The notes: generated by a model from the letters alone, not told the origin. A DNA stretch of 64,000 nt from Streptomyces sp. ISL-96 (GCF_018614035.1 NZ_JAGGPA010000012.1:62001-126000), one strand, 5' to 3'; positions 1 to 9,567 are shown, numbered from the stretch's first letter. A program made the numbers and translations.

Positions 1-188
1 GCATCGTCGACGAGACCAACGGCCAGGAGATGGCCCGCTACACGCTCGACGGCGGTGGCCAGTACACCGCGCAGATCATGGCCAAGGTGCACCGCGACGG
101 CGCCGGCTGGAAGATGACGGCCATCGGCACTTCTGCCAACGGCCGCACCTTCCAGGATCTGATGCCGTCGATCCTGCCGCACCTGTAG
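1..188 (+). CDS. TerD family protein, 3' end only
   Basis: Only the last 61 codons are inside the window; the reading frame begins at base 3 and ends at a TAG at 186-188. The visible end, with a GQYTAQ-like strand, a GWKM segment and the closing FQDLMPSILPHL, is the typical C-terminus of TerD/TerZ/CABP1-type calcium-binding proteins of the tellurite/stress resistance set. Such proteins are about 190 residues, so roughly two thirds of the gene lies upstream. It is followed by a strong hairpin and then a second TerD-domain gene and terC on the same strand, which supports membership of a Ter locus. The exact substrate or stress is not deducible. Confidence 0.82.
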   Translation, partial: IVDETNGQEMARYTLDGGGQYTAQIMAKVHRDGAGWKMTAIGTSANGRTFQDLMPSILPHL

Positions 189-210
189 CAGACGACCGAC
201 GAAGTACGCG

Positions 211-243
211 CAGCTCCCGGAGGCATCGTGCCGCCGGGAGCTG
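211..243 (+). terminator. Hairpin terminator after terD-like gene
   Basis: A perfect 10-bp stem (CAGCTCCCGG at 211-220 with CCGGGAGCTG at 234-243) closes a 13-base loop 23 bases after the TerD stop codon. There is no T-run, which is usual for Streptomyces hairpin terminators. It separates the TerD gene from the next TerD-domain gene. Confidence 0.6.
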
Positions 244-280
244 TACCACATCCACGAATGCGACGCGGGGGAGACAGGCG

Positions 281-2239
281 ATGACGGCCGAGCTGGTCCG
301 GGGGCAGAACCACCCCTTGCCCCAGGCCCGTTTGGAGATCCGGGTGTCGGCCGGCAAGCCGGTCGTGGCCGGTGCCACCCTCGGCGACGAGCAGGGCACC
401 GTGCGCGGTACGGAGTGGGTCGCCCACCCCGGCTCGCCGAACCTCCCCGGCCTCGAAGTGTCCAAGCAGGCCGCCGCCGACCACCGGCTCGCCGTGGACC
501 TCGAAGCGCTGCCCGAGACGGTGCACCGGGTGAACGTCCTGCTCGCTCTCCCGCTCGGCGTGGGCGGCCCGTCCCGCTTCGGCGCCGTCGCGGCCCCCTT
601 CGTCTGCGTCACCGGGCTCGACGGATCCGAGGTCGCCAACTACACGGTGACCGGGCTGGACAGCGAGTCCGCCGTAGTAGCCCTTGAGCTCTACCGCCGG
701 CAGGGGATCTGGAAGGTGCGCGCCGTCGGCCAGGGTTACGCCGGTGGCCTCGCCGAGATGCTCGGCGACCAGGGCCTTCCGCAGGCCCGTGAACTCGCCG
801 CCGCCATCCAGGACGCGGTCAGCAGCGGCATGGCCCGCTCCGTCGCGGCGCCCCCGCCCCGCAGCGAGGAGGGCGACCGGTCGCGGCGTACGGCGTCCCA
901 CGCGACGAACGGCGGACGCGACGGTCAGACCGACGCCGTGGCGCCCACGGCAACACCGCCAGCAGCACCCGCAGCAGCGGGTCCGGACAGTGGCGCTCGA
1001 CAGGCCGCCCCGGGCGGCCCCATCGACTACGCGCACCCGCGCCGCCAGAGCGCCGCGCCCCCGTCCCCGCCGCCCACGGCGCCGCCCGCCCCGCCCGGAC
1101 AGTACCCACAGCCCGTCGCCGGGGACGCGACCGGCTGGTCCATGGAGGAGCGGCTGTACAACCAGGTGTGGGGCATGTTCGAAGACCTGGCCCGCACCGT
1201 CGCGGCGTACCGCAGCGCGGTCGACTTCGCCGAGTCCCGGATGGAGCAGGAGCTCGACAAGGTCCTCTCCGACCCGCGCAGCCGCATTGGCACGGCGGGC
1301 GACACCGCCCGCGCGAACGCCCGGGCCAAGCACGACCAGCTCGTCGGCCAGGCCCGCGACGTACTGGAGCGTGACCTGGCGCAGCTCGTCGCCGAGACCG
1401 ACGTCGTCGAGCCGGCCCTGCCCCCCGCCTTCGCCTCCTGGGACAACCCGGCCTGGCACGGTTACCGGGTTCCCATGGAGATCCCGATGGCCCTGCGCGT
1501 CGGCGACCTGCACCTGCCCGAGCGCCCGGACCTGCGCATCCCCATGCTGGTGCGCCTGCCGCTGGAGCGCGGCCTGTGGATCGACAGCGGCCGTTCCGGC
1601 TCCGAGGCCGCGCTGATGATGGAGTCCGACCAGTTGCGCAGGGCGGCCATGGAAACCGCCGCGGCGCACGCCGCCCGCCTGCTCGCTGTCTACCCCGCCG
1701 GTGAGTTCACCGTCCACGTCATCGACCCGGCGGGCACGGGCGCCCCCGCGCTCGCCCCGCTGACCGAGTCCGGCGTGCTCGACGCGCCGCCCGCTGCCGG
1801 CGCTCAGGGCGTGACGGCGGTACTGGCCAAGCTCACCCAGCGCGTGGAGCTGGTGCAGATGGCGGTCCGTGGCGGGGTCGTCGACTCGCTCCCGCCGGAG
1901 CTGGACACGGCCGAGCAGCTCCTGATCGTCAACGACTTCCCGCACGGCTTCGACGACCGCGCCGTCACCCAGCTCCGCTACCTCGCGGACGAGGGTCCGT
2001 CGGTCGGCGTGCACCTGATGATGGTCGCGGACCGCGAGGACGCGAGTGCGTACGGTCCGGTGCTCGACCCACTGTGGAGGTCGCTGCTGCGCGTCACTCC
2101 TGTGCCCGACGACCACCTCATCGACCCGTGGGTCGGTCATACCTGGACGTACGAGCCGCTGCTGCCGCCACCGGGCAGCCAGGTCTTGCGGCAGGTTCTC
2201 GCGCAGGTGGCGGCAGCGAGGCGGCAACTGCCCCGCTGA
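281..2239 (+). CDS. TerD-domain protein with a long C-terminal FtsK-like region
   Basis: The 652-residue product begins at an ATG preceded by GGGGGAG at 267-273. Residues 1 to about 190 form a TerD-like beta-sandwich (segments such as PNLPGLE, LALPLGVGG and NYTVTGLD). A Pro/Ala-rich linker of about 100 residues follows. The last 350 residues have a helical stretch and then a domain resembling a degenerate FtsK/SpoIIIE P-loop fold: GLWIDSGRSGSEA sits where a Walker A loop would be but lacks the GKT/S, and LLIVNDFPHGFDD looks like a Walker B strand followed by a sensor-like LMMVADRED. The ATPase comparison is inference. The position between a TerD gene and terC supports a role in the Ter stress system. 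It is about three times the usual TerD length. Confidence 0.75.
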   Translation: MTAELVRGQNHPLPQARLEIRVSAGKPVVAGATLGDEQGTVRGTEWVAHPGSPNLPGLEVSKQAAADHRLAVDLEALPETVHRVNVLLALPLGVGGPSRFGAVAAPFVCVTGLDGSEVANYTVTGLDSESAVVALELYRRQGIWKVRAVGQGYAGGLAEMLGDQGLPQARELAAAIQDAVSSGMARSVAAPPPRSEEGDRSRRTASHATNGGRDGQTDAVAPTATPPAAPAAAGPDSGARQAAPGGPIDYAHPRRQSAAPPSPPPTAPPAPPGQYPQPVAGDATGWSMEERLYNQVWGMFEDLARTVAAYRSAVDFAESRMEQELDKVLSDPRSRIGTAGDTARANARAKHDQLVGQARDVLERDLAQLVAETDVVEPALPPAFASWDNPAWHGYRVPMEIPMALRVGDLHLPERPDLRIPMLVRLPLERGLWIDSGRSGSEAALMMESDQLRRAAMETAAAHAARLLAVYPAGEFTVHVIDPAGTGAPALAPLTESGVLDAPPAAGAQGVTAVLAKLTQRVELVQMAVRGGVVDSLPPELDTAEQLLIVNDFPHGFDDRAVTQLRYLADEGPSVGVHLMMVADREDASAYGPVLDPLWRSLLRVTPVPDDHLIDPWVGHTWTYEPLLPPPGSQVLRQVLAQVAAARRQLPR

Positions 2240-2270
2240 CCAGCGCTTTTGGGGCAGCTTTACCCATCCC

Positions 2271-2300
2271 TTTACCTTTTCTTGGGTGTTCCTGTACCCT
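2271..2300 (+). promoter_or_regulatory. Candidate promoter of the riboswitch-terC transcript
   Basis: TTTACC at 2271-2276 and TACCCT at 2295-2300 are 18 bases apart and fit a vegetative -35/-10 pair. The predicted transcription start, about 2307, falls exactly at the 5' edge of the riboswitch aptamer that begins at 2309, which is the main support for the call. Confidence 0.45.
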
Positions 2301-2308
2301 TCGTGGAG

Positions 2309-2417
2309 CGGAGGGGAGTACTCCCGGCTGCGACGTACCCGTCAATACGGACCGCCATCGGTCCCGGGGCGTCGGCCCGAGGCGCGCGGACACGCGCCCG
2401 GGTGGAAGAGACCTCCG
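2309..2417 (+). promoter_or_regulatory. yybP-ykoY family (Mn2+) riboswitch upstream of terC
   Basis: The leader has the hallmarks of the yybP-ykoY aptamer. The 5' box GGGGAGTA is at 2313-2320, CCCGTCAATA at 2338-2347, and GAGACCTCC closes it at 2408-2416. The P1 helix pairs CGGAGG (2309-2314) with CCTCCG (2412-2417). A GC-rich arm lies between (GGGGCGTCGGCCC and GGCGCGCGGACACGCGCC). The family is known to sense Mn2+ and commonly sits before TerC/Alx or MntP-like exporters, matching the terC gene 49 bases downstream. A second pairing partner, TGCCGGAGGCG at 2453-2463, covers the terC ribosome-binding site and could pair with CCTCCGGCA at 2412-2420, suggesting translational control. The aptamer call rests on motif reading; the switching mechanism is inference. 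Confidence 0.85.
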
Positions 2418-2465
2418 GCAGCGACGACGCTGAGTGAGTTGCCGTAGCTATCTGCCGGAGGCGCA

Positions 2466-3473
2466 GTGGACGTTTCAATGACCCTTTGGGCGCTGACCAT
2501 TCTTGGTCTGATCGCCCTGATCGCTGTCGACTTCCTCATCGGGCGCAAGCCGCATGACGTGTCGATCAAGGAAGCCGGGACCTGGACGGTCGTCTGGATC
2601 GTCCTGGCCGTGCTGTTCGGCCTGGGACTGCTGATCTTCGGCACCGCGCAGGCATCGGGCGAGTTCTTCGCCGGTTTCATCACCGAGAAGTCGCTCAGCG
2701 TGGACAACCTCTTCGTCTTCGTCCTGATCATGGCGAAGTTCTCGGTGCCGTCCCACCTCCAGCAGCGTGTGCTGCTCATCGGTGTGCTGATAGCGCTGGT
2801 GCTGCGTGCGATCTTCATCGCGGCCGGCGCCGCGGTCATCGCCAACTTCTCGTGGGTCTTCTACATCTTCGGCGCGTTCCTGATCTACACCGCCTGGAAG
2901 CTCATCCAGGAGGCGCGGGCCGAGGAGGAGGAAGAGGCGTTCGAGGAGAACCGTCTCCTCAAGTCGATCGAGAGCCGCTTCGGCGTCGCGGACCGGTACC
3001 ACGGCACCAAGCTCTTCATCCAGAACAACGGCAAGCGCGTCCTGACGCCTCTGATGGTCGTCATGCTCGCCATCGGCACCACCGATGTGCTGTTCGCGCT
3101 GGACTCGATCCCGGCGATCTTCGGCCTCACCCAGGACCCGTACATCGTCTTCACCGCCAACGCCTTCGCCCTCATGGGTCTGCGGCAGCTGTACTTCCTC
3201 ATCGGCGGACTGCTCAAGAAGCTGGTTCACCTGAGTTACGGCCTGTCGGTCATCCTGGGCTTCATCGGCGTCAAGCTGGTGCTCCACGCTCTGCACGAGT
3301 CCGGGGTGCACGTCCCCGAGATCTCCATCCCCTTCTCGCTGACCGTCATCTGCGGCGTGCTGGTCGTCACCACGATCACCAGCCTCATCGCCAACAAGAA
3401 GACGGAACAGCGTGCGGCGGCCGAGGCGGCCGAGGTCGCCGAGGCCGGCGACAAGGAGAGCGTCGAATCCTGA
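2466..3473 (+). CDS. terC: TerC/Alx family integral membrane protein
   Basis: The 335-residue protein starts at a GTG preceded by GGAGG (2457-2461). It has about seven to nine hydrophobic segments and the family's conserved acidic membrane motifs: SVDNLFVF near residue 78 and TTDVLFALDSIPAIF near residues 205-220. A cytoplasmic acidic loop (AEEEEEAFEEN, about residues 150-160) and a charged tail are also visible. TerC/Alx proteins are linked to tellurite resistance and to Mn2+ homeostasis or metalation of exported proteins. The Mn2+-type riboswitch directly upstream favours the manganese role here. It lies at the end of the Ter locus and is followed by a strong convergent terminator. A downstream ATG (residue 5) is a possible alternative start. 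Confidence 0.93.
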   Translation: MDVSMTLWALTILGLIALIAVDFLIGRKPHDVSIKEAGTWTVVWIVLAVLFGLGLLIFGTAQASGEFFAGFITEKSLSVDNLFVFVLIMAKFSVPSHLQQRVLLIGVLIALVLRAIFIAAGAAVIANFSWVFYIFGAFLIYTAWKLIQEARAEEEEEAFEENRLLKSIESRFGVADRYHGTKLFIQNNGKRVLTPLMVVMLAIGTTDVLFALDSIPAIFGLTQDPYIVFTANAFALMGLRQLYFLIGGLLKKLVHLSYGLSVILGFIGVKLVLHALHESGVHVPEISIPFSLTVICGVLVVTTITSLIANKKTEQRAAAEAAEVAEAGDKESVES

Positions 3474-3488
3474 CCGCGTGACGGATTC

Positions 3489-3531
3489 ACCGGCCGGTGC
3501 GAGCGGAGCAATACCGCTCGCACCGGCCGGT
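3489..3531. terminator. Bidirectional terminator between terC and MFS gene
   Basis: A perfect 18-bp stem (3489-3506 with 3514-3531) closes a 7-base loop between two convergent genes and is followed by TTCTCGTTCT. It can serve both strands. Confidence 0.88.
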
Positions 3532-3553
3532 TCTCGTTCTGTACGGGCCTGGA

Positions 3554-4855
3554 TCAGGCAGCGGCGGCCTCCGCCACGGGGCGGGGCGCCGGCCTCGTTT
3601 CCGGCAGCAGTGCGAAGCACCCCAGGCTCAGCAGCGCGATGGCGGTGAGGTACACGGCGACACCCCACGGCGGCCCGTCGCCGTGCGCCACCGCCGTCGC
3701 GACGATCGGGGTCAGCGCACCTCCGACGACCCCGCCGAGGTTGTAGCCGACGGCCGCGCCCGTGCAGCGCACCCTCGGCTCGTACAGCTCCGGGAGATAC
3801 GCGGCGATCACAGCGAACATGGTGATGAACGACAGCAGCGCTCCCACGAAGCCGAGGAACATCAGCAGGGGCTCGGCGGTCTGCAACAGCGCGACCATCG
3901 GGAACATCCACAGCGCTGCCGCCGCGCAGCCGAGCAGACACAGCGGCCTGCGCCCGTAGTGGTCACCGAGCATCGCGGCGAACGGGGTGACCACGCCCGA
4001 GATCGCCACGGCCCCCATGATGCAGGCCAGCATCACCGTACGGCCGACGCCCAGTTGTTCCGTGGCGTACGAGAGGGACCAGGTCGTCACGGCGTAGAAG
4101 ACGGCGTACCCGACGGCGAGCGCGCCGGCCGTCAGCAGGACGAGCCGCCAGTGGTCGCGTACGACCTCGGCGAGGGGGACGGTCGCCCGCTTGTCCGTCT
4201 CGGCCAGCTGCTTGAACTGCGGGGTCTCCGCCAGGGACGTGCGCAGCAGCAGTCCTGCCGCGGCCAGCACGCCCGCCACCCAGAACGGCACGCGCCACCC
4301 CCACGCGGCGAACTGTGCGTCGGTCAGCGAGGCGGAGAGGGCGAGCACGACGCCGTTGGCCAGGAGGAAGCCGACCGGGGGGCCGATCTGCGGGAAACTC
4401 GTCCACAGTCCGCGCCGGTTCGCGGGAGCGTGTTCGGCGGTCAGCAGAACGGCACCGCCCCACTCGCCGCCGAGCCCGAGTCCCTGCAAGAAGCGCAGCA
4501 TCAGAAGGAGTACGGGCGCCGCTACCCCGATTGACCCGTAGGTCGGTACGCAGCCGACCGCGACGGTCGCGATTCCCGTGAGCAACAGTGAGGCGAACAG
4601 GACAGGACGGCGTCCGTAACGGTCGCCGATGTGCCCGAAGATGACAGAACCGAGCGGTCGTGAAATGAAACCGACCGCGAAGGTGCCGAACGCTGCGAGC
4701 GTTCCCGCGAGCGGGGAAAAGGTCGGGAAGAAGAGCGGCCCGAGAACGAGCGCGGCGGCTGTTCCGTAGACAAAGAAGTCGTAGAACTCGATGGCTGTTC
4801 CGGCGAGCGACGCGGCAGCGAGGCGGGCCATGGAGGGAGGTCGTTCTTGGTGCAT
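3554..4855 (-). CDS. MFS transporter, metabolite:H+ symporter (MHS) type
   Basis: The 433-residue protein is a 12-helix major facilitator. The first helix motif EFYDFFVYG, followed by LGPLFFP, and the loop motif GDRYGRRP are typical of the metabolite:H+ symporter subfamily (ProP/ShiA/KgtP relatives). These import organic acids or osmolytes such as shikimate, alpha-ketoglutarate, citrate or betaine. A second RRP-type loop (GDHYGRRPLC) lies in the second half. The substrate cannot be read from sequence. The start used is ATG at 4855; a second ATG eight codons downstream (MARLAAAS) is also possible, and neither has a strong ribosome-binding site. The gene stands alone, convergent with terC. Confidence 0.85.
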   Translation of the reverse strand: MHQERPPSMARLAAASLAGTAIEFYDFFVYGTAAALVLGPLFFPTFSPLAGTLAAFGTFAVGFISRPLGSVIFGHIGDRYGRRPVLFASLLLTGIATVAVGCVPTYGSIGVAAPVLLLMLRFLQGLGLGGEWGGAVLLTAEHAPANRRGLWTSFPQIGPPVGFLLANGVVLALSASLTDAQFAAWGWRVPFWVAGVLAAAGLLLRTSLAETPQFKQLAETDKRATVPLAEVVRDHWRLVLLTAGALAVGYAVFYAVTTWSLSYATEQLGVGRTVMLACIMGAVAISGVVTPFAAMLGDHYGRRPLCLLGCAAAALWMFPMVALLQTAEPLLMFLGFVGALLSFITMFAVIAAYLPELYEPRVRCTGAAVGYNLGGVVGGALTPIVATAVAHGDGPPWGVAVYLTAIALLSLGCFALLPETRPAPRPVAEAAAA

Positions 4856-4942
4856 GCGGCCACAACTACCCCACCCGTACCCCCGTTACGGGGCGCACGG
4901 AAGCAGTCGCACCGGCTCGCGAGGTGGATATGCCCGCCTGAT

Positions 4943-5599
4943 CTACCAGCCGCGCTCGCGCCACTCGGGCAGGTGCGGGCGCTCCTTGCCGAGCGTGGTG
5001 TCGTTGCCGTGGCCGGGATAGACCCAGGTTTCGTCCGGAAGCTGTCCGAAGAGCTTCTCCTCGACGTCACGGATGAGGCTCGCGAAGGCCTCCGGGTCCT
5101 TCCACGTGTTGCCCACGCCGCCGGGGAATAGGCAGTCCCCGGTGAAGACGTGCGGGTGCCCGTGCGGGTCGTCGTAAATCAGGGCGATGGACCCCGGAGT
5201 GTGGCCGGCCAGGTGGCGGGCGGTGAGTTCGACCCGCCCCACCTTGACGGTGTCGCCGTCGTCCAGCAGGACGTCGGTCGGAACGGGGATGCCCTCCGCG
5301 TCGTAGCGGCCCGCGTACGTACGCGCCCCGGTCGCCGCCACGACCTCGGCCAGGGCCTGCCAGTGATCGCCGTGGCGGTGGGTGGTGACGACGGACGCGA
5401 TGCCGTCGTCACCGATCAGCCTCAGAAGCGTGTGCGGCTCGGCGGCCGCGTCGATCAGCAGCTGTTCTCCGGTGTCCCGGCAGCGCAGCAGATACGCGTT
5501 GTTGTTCATGGCGCCGACCGCGACCTTGGAGATCATCAGGTCGGTGAGCTCGTGAACGTTCGCAGGACCGCCGACTCTGACCGCTCCGCTGTACGTCAT
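4943..5599 (-). CDS. MBL-fold metallo-hydrolase (glyoxalase II-like)
   Basis: The 218-residue protein carries the metallo-beta-lactamase fold zinc motif THRHGDH at residues 73-79. The other ligands are the His of GHTPGS (132-137), the Asp of GDCLF near 153 and the His of the closing PGHGN near 197. These fit binuclear zinc hydrolases of the hydroxyacylglutathione hydrolase group. Actinomycetes use mycothiol rather than glutathione, so the likely substrate is a mycothiol thioester or another small ester, which is inference. The next gene upstream on the same strand, only 9 bases away, is a mycothiol-dependent-isomerase-family protein, which fits thiol-linked detoxification. Confidence 0.85.
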   Translation of the reverse strand: MTYSGAVRVGGPANVHELTDLMISKVAVGAMNNNAYLLRCRDTGEQLLIDAAAEPHTLLRLIGDDGIASVVTTHRHGDHWQALAEVVAATGARTYAGRYDAEGIPVPTDVLLDDGDTVKVGRVELTARHLAGHTPGSIALIYDDPHGHPHVFTGDCLFPGGVGNTWKDPEAFASLIRDVEEKLFGQLPDETWVYPGHGNDTTLGKERPHLPEWRERGW

Positions 5600-5608
5600 G
5601 GAGTCAGC

Positions 5609-6295
5609 CTATAGCGGCGGCAGCGCGGGCAGCGGGGCCCCGGCGGTGTCGAGGGCGGCGCCGTCGCGGCGGCCCGCGAGCCAGCCCAGGAGGTCGGGAG
5701 CGGTGCCGGTGACGTTCACGGGATCGCCTTCGGTGCTTCCCGTGTGCCACTGCCGTCCGTCGGTGGCCGTCAGCACGATCGCGGGAACGCCGGGGTTCCC
5801 CGCGAAGCGGTCCGCGAGGAACTCGATCTCGCGTCCCGTGAACTCCTCCGGCAGGTCCTCCAGCTCATAGCCGATGCCCAGGTCGACGTGGTGCAGCTCG
5901 ACCTCGACGAGGCGGCGGAAGGGGATGCGGGAGGCCGAGTCCGTGACGCCGTTGCGCAGGGTGACCGTACGGGACCACTCGGCGGGAGCGGCGGCCGTTT
6001 CGACGAAGCGGACCGCGCTGTCGCGCAGGTCCTCCAGCTGCACGGCGAGCGGGCGCGGGGCGTCGCGCTCGATGTCGGCGTCGCGTACTTCGGCGCTGGC
6101 GTACATGGGACGGCCGGCGAGGACGTTCACGACAGCGTCCGCGTTACGGGCCAGGTGGGCCAGCACGTGGCCGCGGGTCCATCCCGGCAGCCGTGACGGT
6201 TGCGTCACAGCGCCGTTGTCCAGCTTGTCGGTCGCGGCGAGGAGCCGGTCGGTCGCTTCGCGTACAGAGGCCAGGTCGCGCACGTGATCGTTCAT
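5609..6295 (-). CDS. Maleylpyruvate isomerase family mycothiol-dependent protein
   Basis: The 228-residue product has the N-terminal DinB-like metal/thiol-binding domain of the MDMPI family (LPGWTRGHVLAHLARNADA at about residues 38-56) and the C-terminal domain with EVELHHVDLGIGY near residue 135. Family members include mycothiol-dependent maleylpyruvate isomerase, but most genomic copies have unknown substrates and no gentisate pathway genes are nearby. It is probably co-transcribed with the MBL-fold hydrolase 9 bases downstream. It is divergent from uvrA. Confidence 0.82.
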   Translation of the reverse strand: MNDHVRDLASVREATDRLLAATDKLDNGAVTQPSRLPGWTRGHVLAHLARNADAVVNVLAGRPMYASAEVRDADIERDAPRPLAVQLEDLRDSAVRFVETAAAPAEWSRTVTLRNGVTDSASRIPFRRLVEVELHHVDLGIGYELEDLPEEFTGREIEFLADRFAGNPGVPAIVLTATDGRQWHTGSTEGDPVNVTGTAPDLLGWLAGRRDGAALDTAGAPLPALPPL

Positions 6296-6482
6296 GGCGT
6301 CGACGATAGTCCGGTCACACGATCGGGTGAAGCCGTTCAGGCTAGGCCGGAATTCGAATGCACGTGCTATACGCTCGTCAGAGGCATCAGGAATCCCTAC
6401 AACATCGCTCTGGTTACCCCCATAGTCTGAGAACCGGGGGGCTCAGTCCCTTCTGCCTCTCTCAAGAAAGGTGCGGACCGGC

Positions 6483-9400
6483 GTGGCCGACCGTCTCATC
6501 GTTCGTGGCGCTCGCGAGCACAACCTCAAGAACGTCTCGCTCGACCTCCCGCGTGACTCCCTCATCGTGTTCACCGGGCTCTCGGGGTCGGGCAAGTCCT
6601 CCCTCGCGTTCGACACGATCTTCGCCGAGGGGCAGCGCCGGTACGTCGAGTCGCTCTCCTCCTACGCCCGGCAGTTCCTGGGCCAGATGGACAAGCCCGA
6701 CGTGGACTTCATCGAGGGCCTGTCGCCCGCGGTGTCCATCGACCAGAAGTCGACCTCGCGCAACCCGCGCTCGACGGTCGGCACCATCACCGAGGTCTAC
6801 GACTACCTCCGTCTGCTCTTCGCCCGTATCGGCAAGCCGCACTGTCCCGAGTGCGGCCGGCCGATCGCCCGCCAGTCGCCGCAGGCCATCGTCGACAAGG
6901 TGCTGGAGCTGCCCGAGGGCAGCCGCTTCCAGGTCCTCTCTCCGCTGGTGCGCGAGCGCAAGGGCGAGTTCGTCGACCTCTTCGCCGACCTCCAGACCAA
7001 GGGCTACAGCCGCGCCCGGGTCGACGGCGAGACGATCCAGCTGAGCGAGCCGCCCAAGCTCAAGAAGCAGGAGAAGCACACCATCGAGGTGGTCATCGAC
7101 CGCCTGACGGTGAAGGACAGCGCCAAGCGCCGGCTCACCGACTCGGTCGAGACCGCCCTCGGGCTGTCCGGCGGCATGGTCATCCTCGACTTCGTCGACC
7201 TCCCCGCCGACGACCCCGACCGCGAGCGGATGTACTCCGAGCACCTCTACTGCACATACGACGACCTGTCGTTCGAGGAACTGGAGCCCCGGTCCTTCTC
7301 CTTCAACTCGCCCTTCGGCGCCTGCCCCGACTGCACGGGCATCGGTACGCGCATGGAGGTCGACCCGGAGCTGATCGTCCCGGACGAGGACAAGTCCCTC
7401 GACGAGGGCGCGATCAACCCCTGGTCCCACGGCCACACCAAGGACTACTTCGCACGCCTCGTCGGCGCGCTCGCCGACGCACTCGGGTTCCGTACGGACA
7501 TCCCCTGGGCGGGGCTGCCGCAGCGGGCCAAGAAGGCACTGCTGAACGGCCACAAGACCCAGATCGAGGTCCGCTACCGCAACAGGTACGGCCGCGAGCG
7601 GGCGTACACCACCTCCTTCGAGGGCGCGGTTCCGTTCGTCAAGCGGCGGCACTCCGAGGCGGAGAGCGACTCCAGCAGGGAGCGCTTCGAGGGCTACATG
7701 CGCGAGGTGCACTGCCCGACCTGTAACGGCACCCGCCTCAAGCCCCTCGTCCTCGCGGTCACGGTCATGGAGAAGTCCATCGCCGAGGTCGCCGCGATGT
7801 CGATCAGCGACTGCGCGGACTTCCTCGGCCGGCTGACGCTGAACGCCCGCGACAAGAAGATCGCCGAGCGCGTGCTCAAGGAGGTCAACGAGCGGCTGAG
7901 GTTCCTGGTCGACGTAGGCCTCGACTATCTGTCGCTCAACCGCGCGGCCGGCACGCTGTCCGGCGGTGAGGCGCAGCGCATCCGGCTCGCCACCCAGATC
8001 GGCTCCGGTCTCGTCGGTGTGCTGTACGTCCTGGACGAGCCGTCCATCGGCCTGCACCAGCGCGACAACCACCGCCTCATCGAGACGCTGGTGCGGCTGC
8101 GCGACATGGGCAACACCCTGATCGTCGTCGAGCACGACGAGGACACCATCAAGGTGGCCGACTGGATCGTCGACATCGGCCCCGGCGCGGGCGAGCACGG
8201 CGGCAAGGTCGTCCACAGCGGCTCCCTCAAGGACCTGCTGGCCAACAAGGCGTCCGTCACCGGTCAGTACCTGGCCGGCAAGCGGTCCATCGCCATGCCG
8301 GACATCCGCCGCCCCGCGGACCCCACGCGGCAGCTCACCGTCCACGGCGCCCGTGAGAACAACCTGCGCGACATCGACGTGTCGTTCCCGCTCGGCGTGC
8401 TGACGGCCGTCACCGGCGTCTCCGGGTCCGGAAAGTCGACGCTGGTCAACGACATCCTCTACACGCACCTGGCGCGGGAACTGAACAACGCCCGCACGGT
8501 GCCGGGGCGCCACACGCGCGTGGAGGGCGACGACCTCGTCGACAAGGTGGTCCACGTCGACCAGTCGCCGATCGGCCGGACACCCCGGTCCAACCCGGCC
8601 ACGTACACCGGTGTCTTCGACAACGTGCGCAAGCTGTTCGCGGAGACCATGGAGGCGAAGGTGCGCGGCTATCTGCCGGGCCGCTTCTCCTTCAACGTCA
8701 AGGGCGGGCGCTGCGAGAACTGTTCCGGCGACGGCACCATCAAGATCGAGATGAACTTCCTGCCGGACGTGTACGTCCCGTGCGAGGTCTGCCACGGGGC
8801 GCGCTACAACCGGGAGACCCTGGAGGTCCACTACAAGGGCAAGTCCATCGCCGAGGTGCTGGACATGCCGATCGAGGAGGCCCTGGAGTTCTTCGAGGCC
8901 GTCCCGACGATCGCGCGTCACCTGAGGACGCTTACGGAGGTCGGACTCGGGTACGTCCGCCTCGGTCAGTCGGCACCGACCCTTTCCGGTGGTGAGGCGC
9001 AGCGCGTGAAGCTCGCTTCGGAGCTCCAGAAGCGTTCCACGGGGCGCACGGTGTACGTCCTGGACGAGCCGACCACGGGTCTGCACTTCGAGGACATCTC
9101 GAAGCTCATCACGGTCCTGTCGGGCCTGGTCGACAAGGGCAACTCGGTGATCGTCATCGAGCACAACATGGACGTCATCAAGACAGCTGACTGGGTGATC
9201 GACATGGGTCCCGAGGGTGGCAGCGGCGGTGGCCTCGTCATCGCCGAGGGTACGCCCGAGCAGGTGGCCGCGGTGACGACCAGCCACACCGGCAAGTTCC
9301 TGCGGGACATCCTGGGCGACCGGGTGAGCGATGCGACGCCGGTGAAGAAGCCGGTCAAGAACGCCCCCGTGAAGAAGGCGGTGGCGGCGGCGAAGTCGGC

Positions 9401-9497
9401 CCCGGCCAGGAAGACGGCGACGGCCAGGACGGCCACCGCGAAGAAGGCCCCGGGCACGGCCGCTCCGGCAAAGGCGGCGCGCTCCCGCAAGGCGTGA
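6483..9497 (+). CDS. uvrA: UvrABC system protein A (excinuclease ATPase subunit)
   Basis: The 1004-residue DNA damage recognition ATPase of nucleotide excision repair. It has two ABC modules. The first Walker A is GLSGSGKSS (residues 32-40) with its signature [12 protein letters not shown] near 492. The second Walker A is GVSGSGKST near 644 with [12 protein letters not shown] near 834. Zinc-binding CPEC (about 120), CPDC, CENC and CEVC pairs are present. The GTG at 6483, 10 bases after AAGAAAGG, gives the family N-terminus ([17 protein letters not shown]); an in-frame GTG at 6471 would overlap that ribosome-binding site. The last 50 residues are a Lys/Ala/Pro-rich, histone H1-like tail, common in high-GC actinobacteria and probably DNA-binding. 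Confidence 0.97.
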   Translation: MADRLIVRGAREHNLKNVSLDLPRDSLIVFTGLSGSGKSSLAFDTIFAEGQRRYVESLSSYARQFLGQMDKPDVDFIEGLSPAVSIDQKSTSRNPRSTVGTITEVYDYLRLLFARIGKPHCPECGRPIARQSPQAIVDKVLELPEGSRFQVLSPLVRERKGEFVDLFADLQTKGYSRARVDGETIQLSEPPKLKKQEKHTIEVVIDRLTVKDSAKRRLTDSVETALGLSGGMVILDFVDLPADDPDRERMYSEHLYCTYDDLSFEELEPRSFSFNSPFGACPDCTGIGTRMEVDPELIVPDEDKSLDEGAINPWSHGHTKDYFARLVGALADALGFRTDIPWAGLPQRAKKALLNGHKTQIEVRYRNRYGRERAYTTSFEGAVPFVKRRHSEAESDSSRERFEGYMREVHCPTCNGTRLKPLVLAVTVMEKSIAEVAAMSISDCADFLGRLTLNARDKKIAERVLKEVNERLRFLVDVGLDYLSLNRAAGTLSGGEAQRIRLATQIGSGLVGVLYVLDEPSIGLHQRDNHRLIETLVRLRDMGNTLIVVEHDEDTIKVADWIVDIGPGAGEHGGKVVHSGSLKDLLANKASVTGQYLAGKRSIAMPDIRRPADPTRQLTVHGARENNLRDIDVSFPLGVLTAVTGVSGSGKSTLVNDILYTHLARELNNARTVPGRHTRVEGDDLVDKVVHVDQSPIGRTPRSNPATYTGVFDNVRKLFAETMEAKVRGYLPGRFSFNVKGGRCENCSGDGTIKIEMNFLPDVYVPCEVCHGARYNRETLEVHYKGKSIAEVLDMPIEEALEFFEAVPTIARHLRTLTEVGLGYVRLGQSAPTLSGGEAQRVKLASELQKRSTGRTVYVLDEPTTGLHFEDISKLITVLSGLVDKGNSVIVIEHNMDVIKTADWVIDMGPEGGSGGGLVIAEGTPEQVAAVTTSHTGKFLRDILGDRVSDATPVKKPVKNAPVKKAVAAAKSAPARKTATARTATAKKAPGTAAPAKAARSRKA

Positions 9498-9567
9498 CGT
9501 CCGCGTTCCAGTGCGGCCCCTTGCCCCACCCCGGGGCGGGGGCCGTTCGCGCGGGGCGGAGCTTCTT

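Noticed and set aside
6462..9287. A minus-strand open frame of about 940 codons
   Set aside because: It is the antisense shadow of uvrA; it has no ribosome-binding site or domain pattern.
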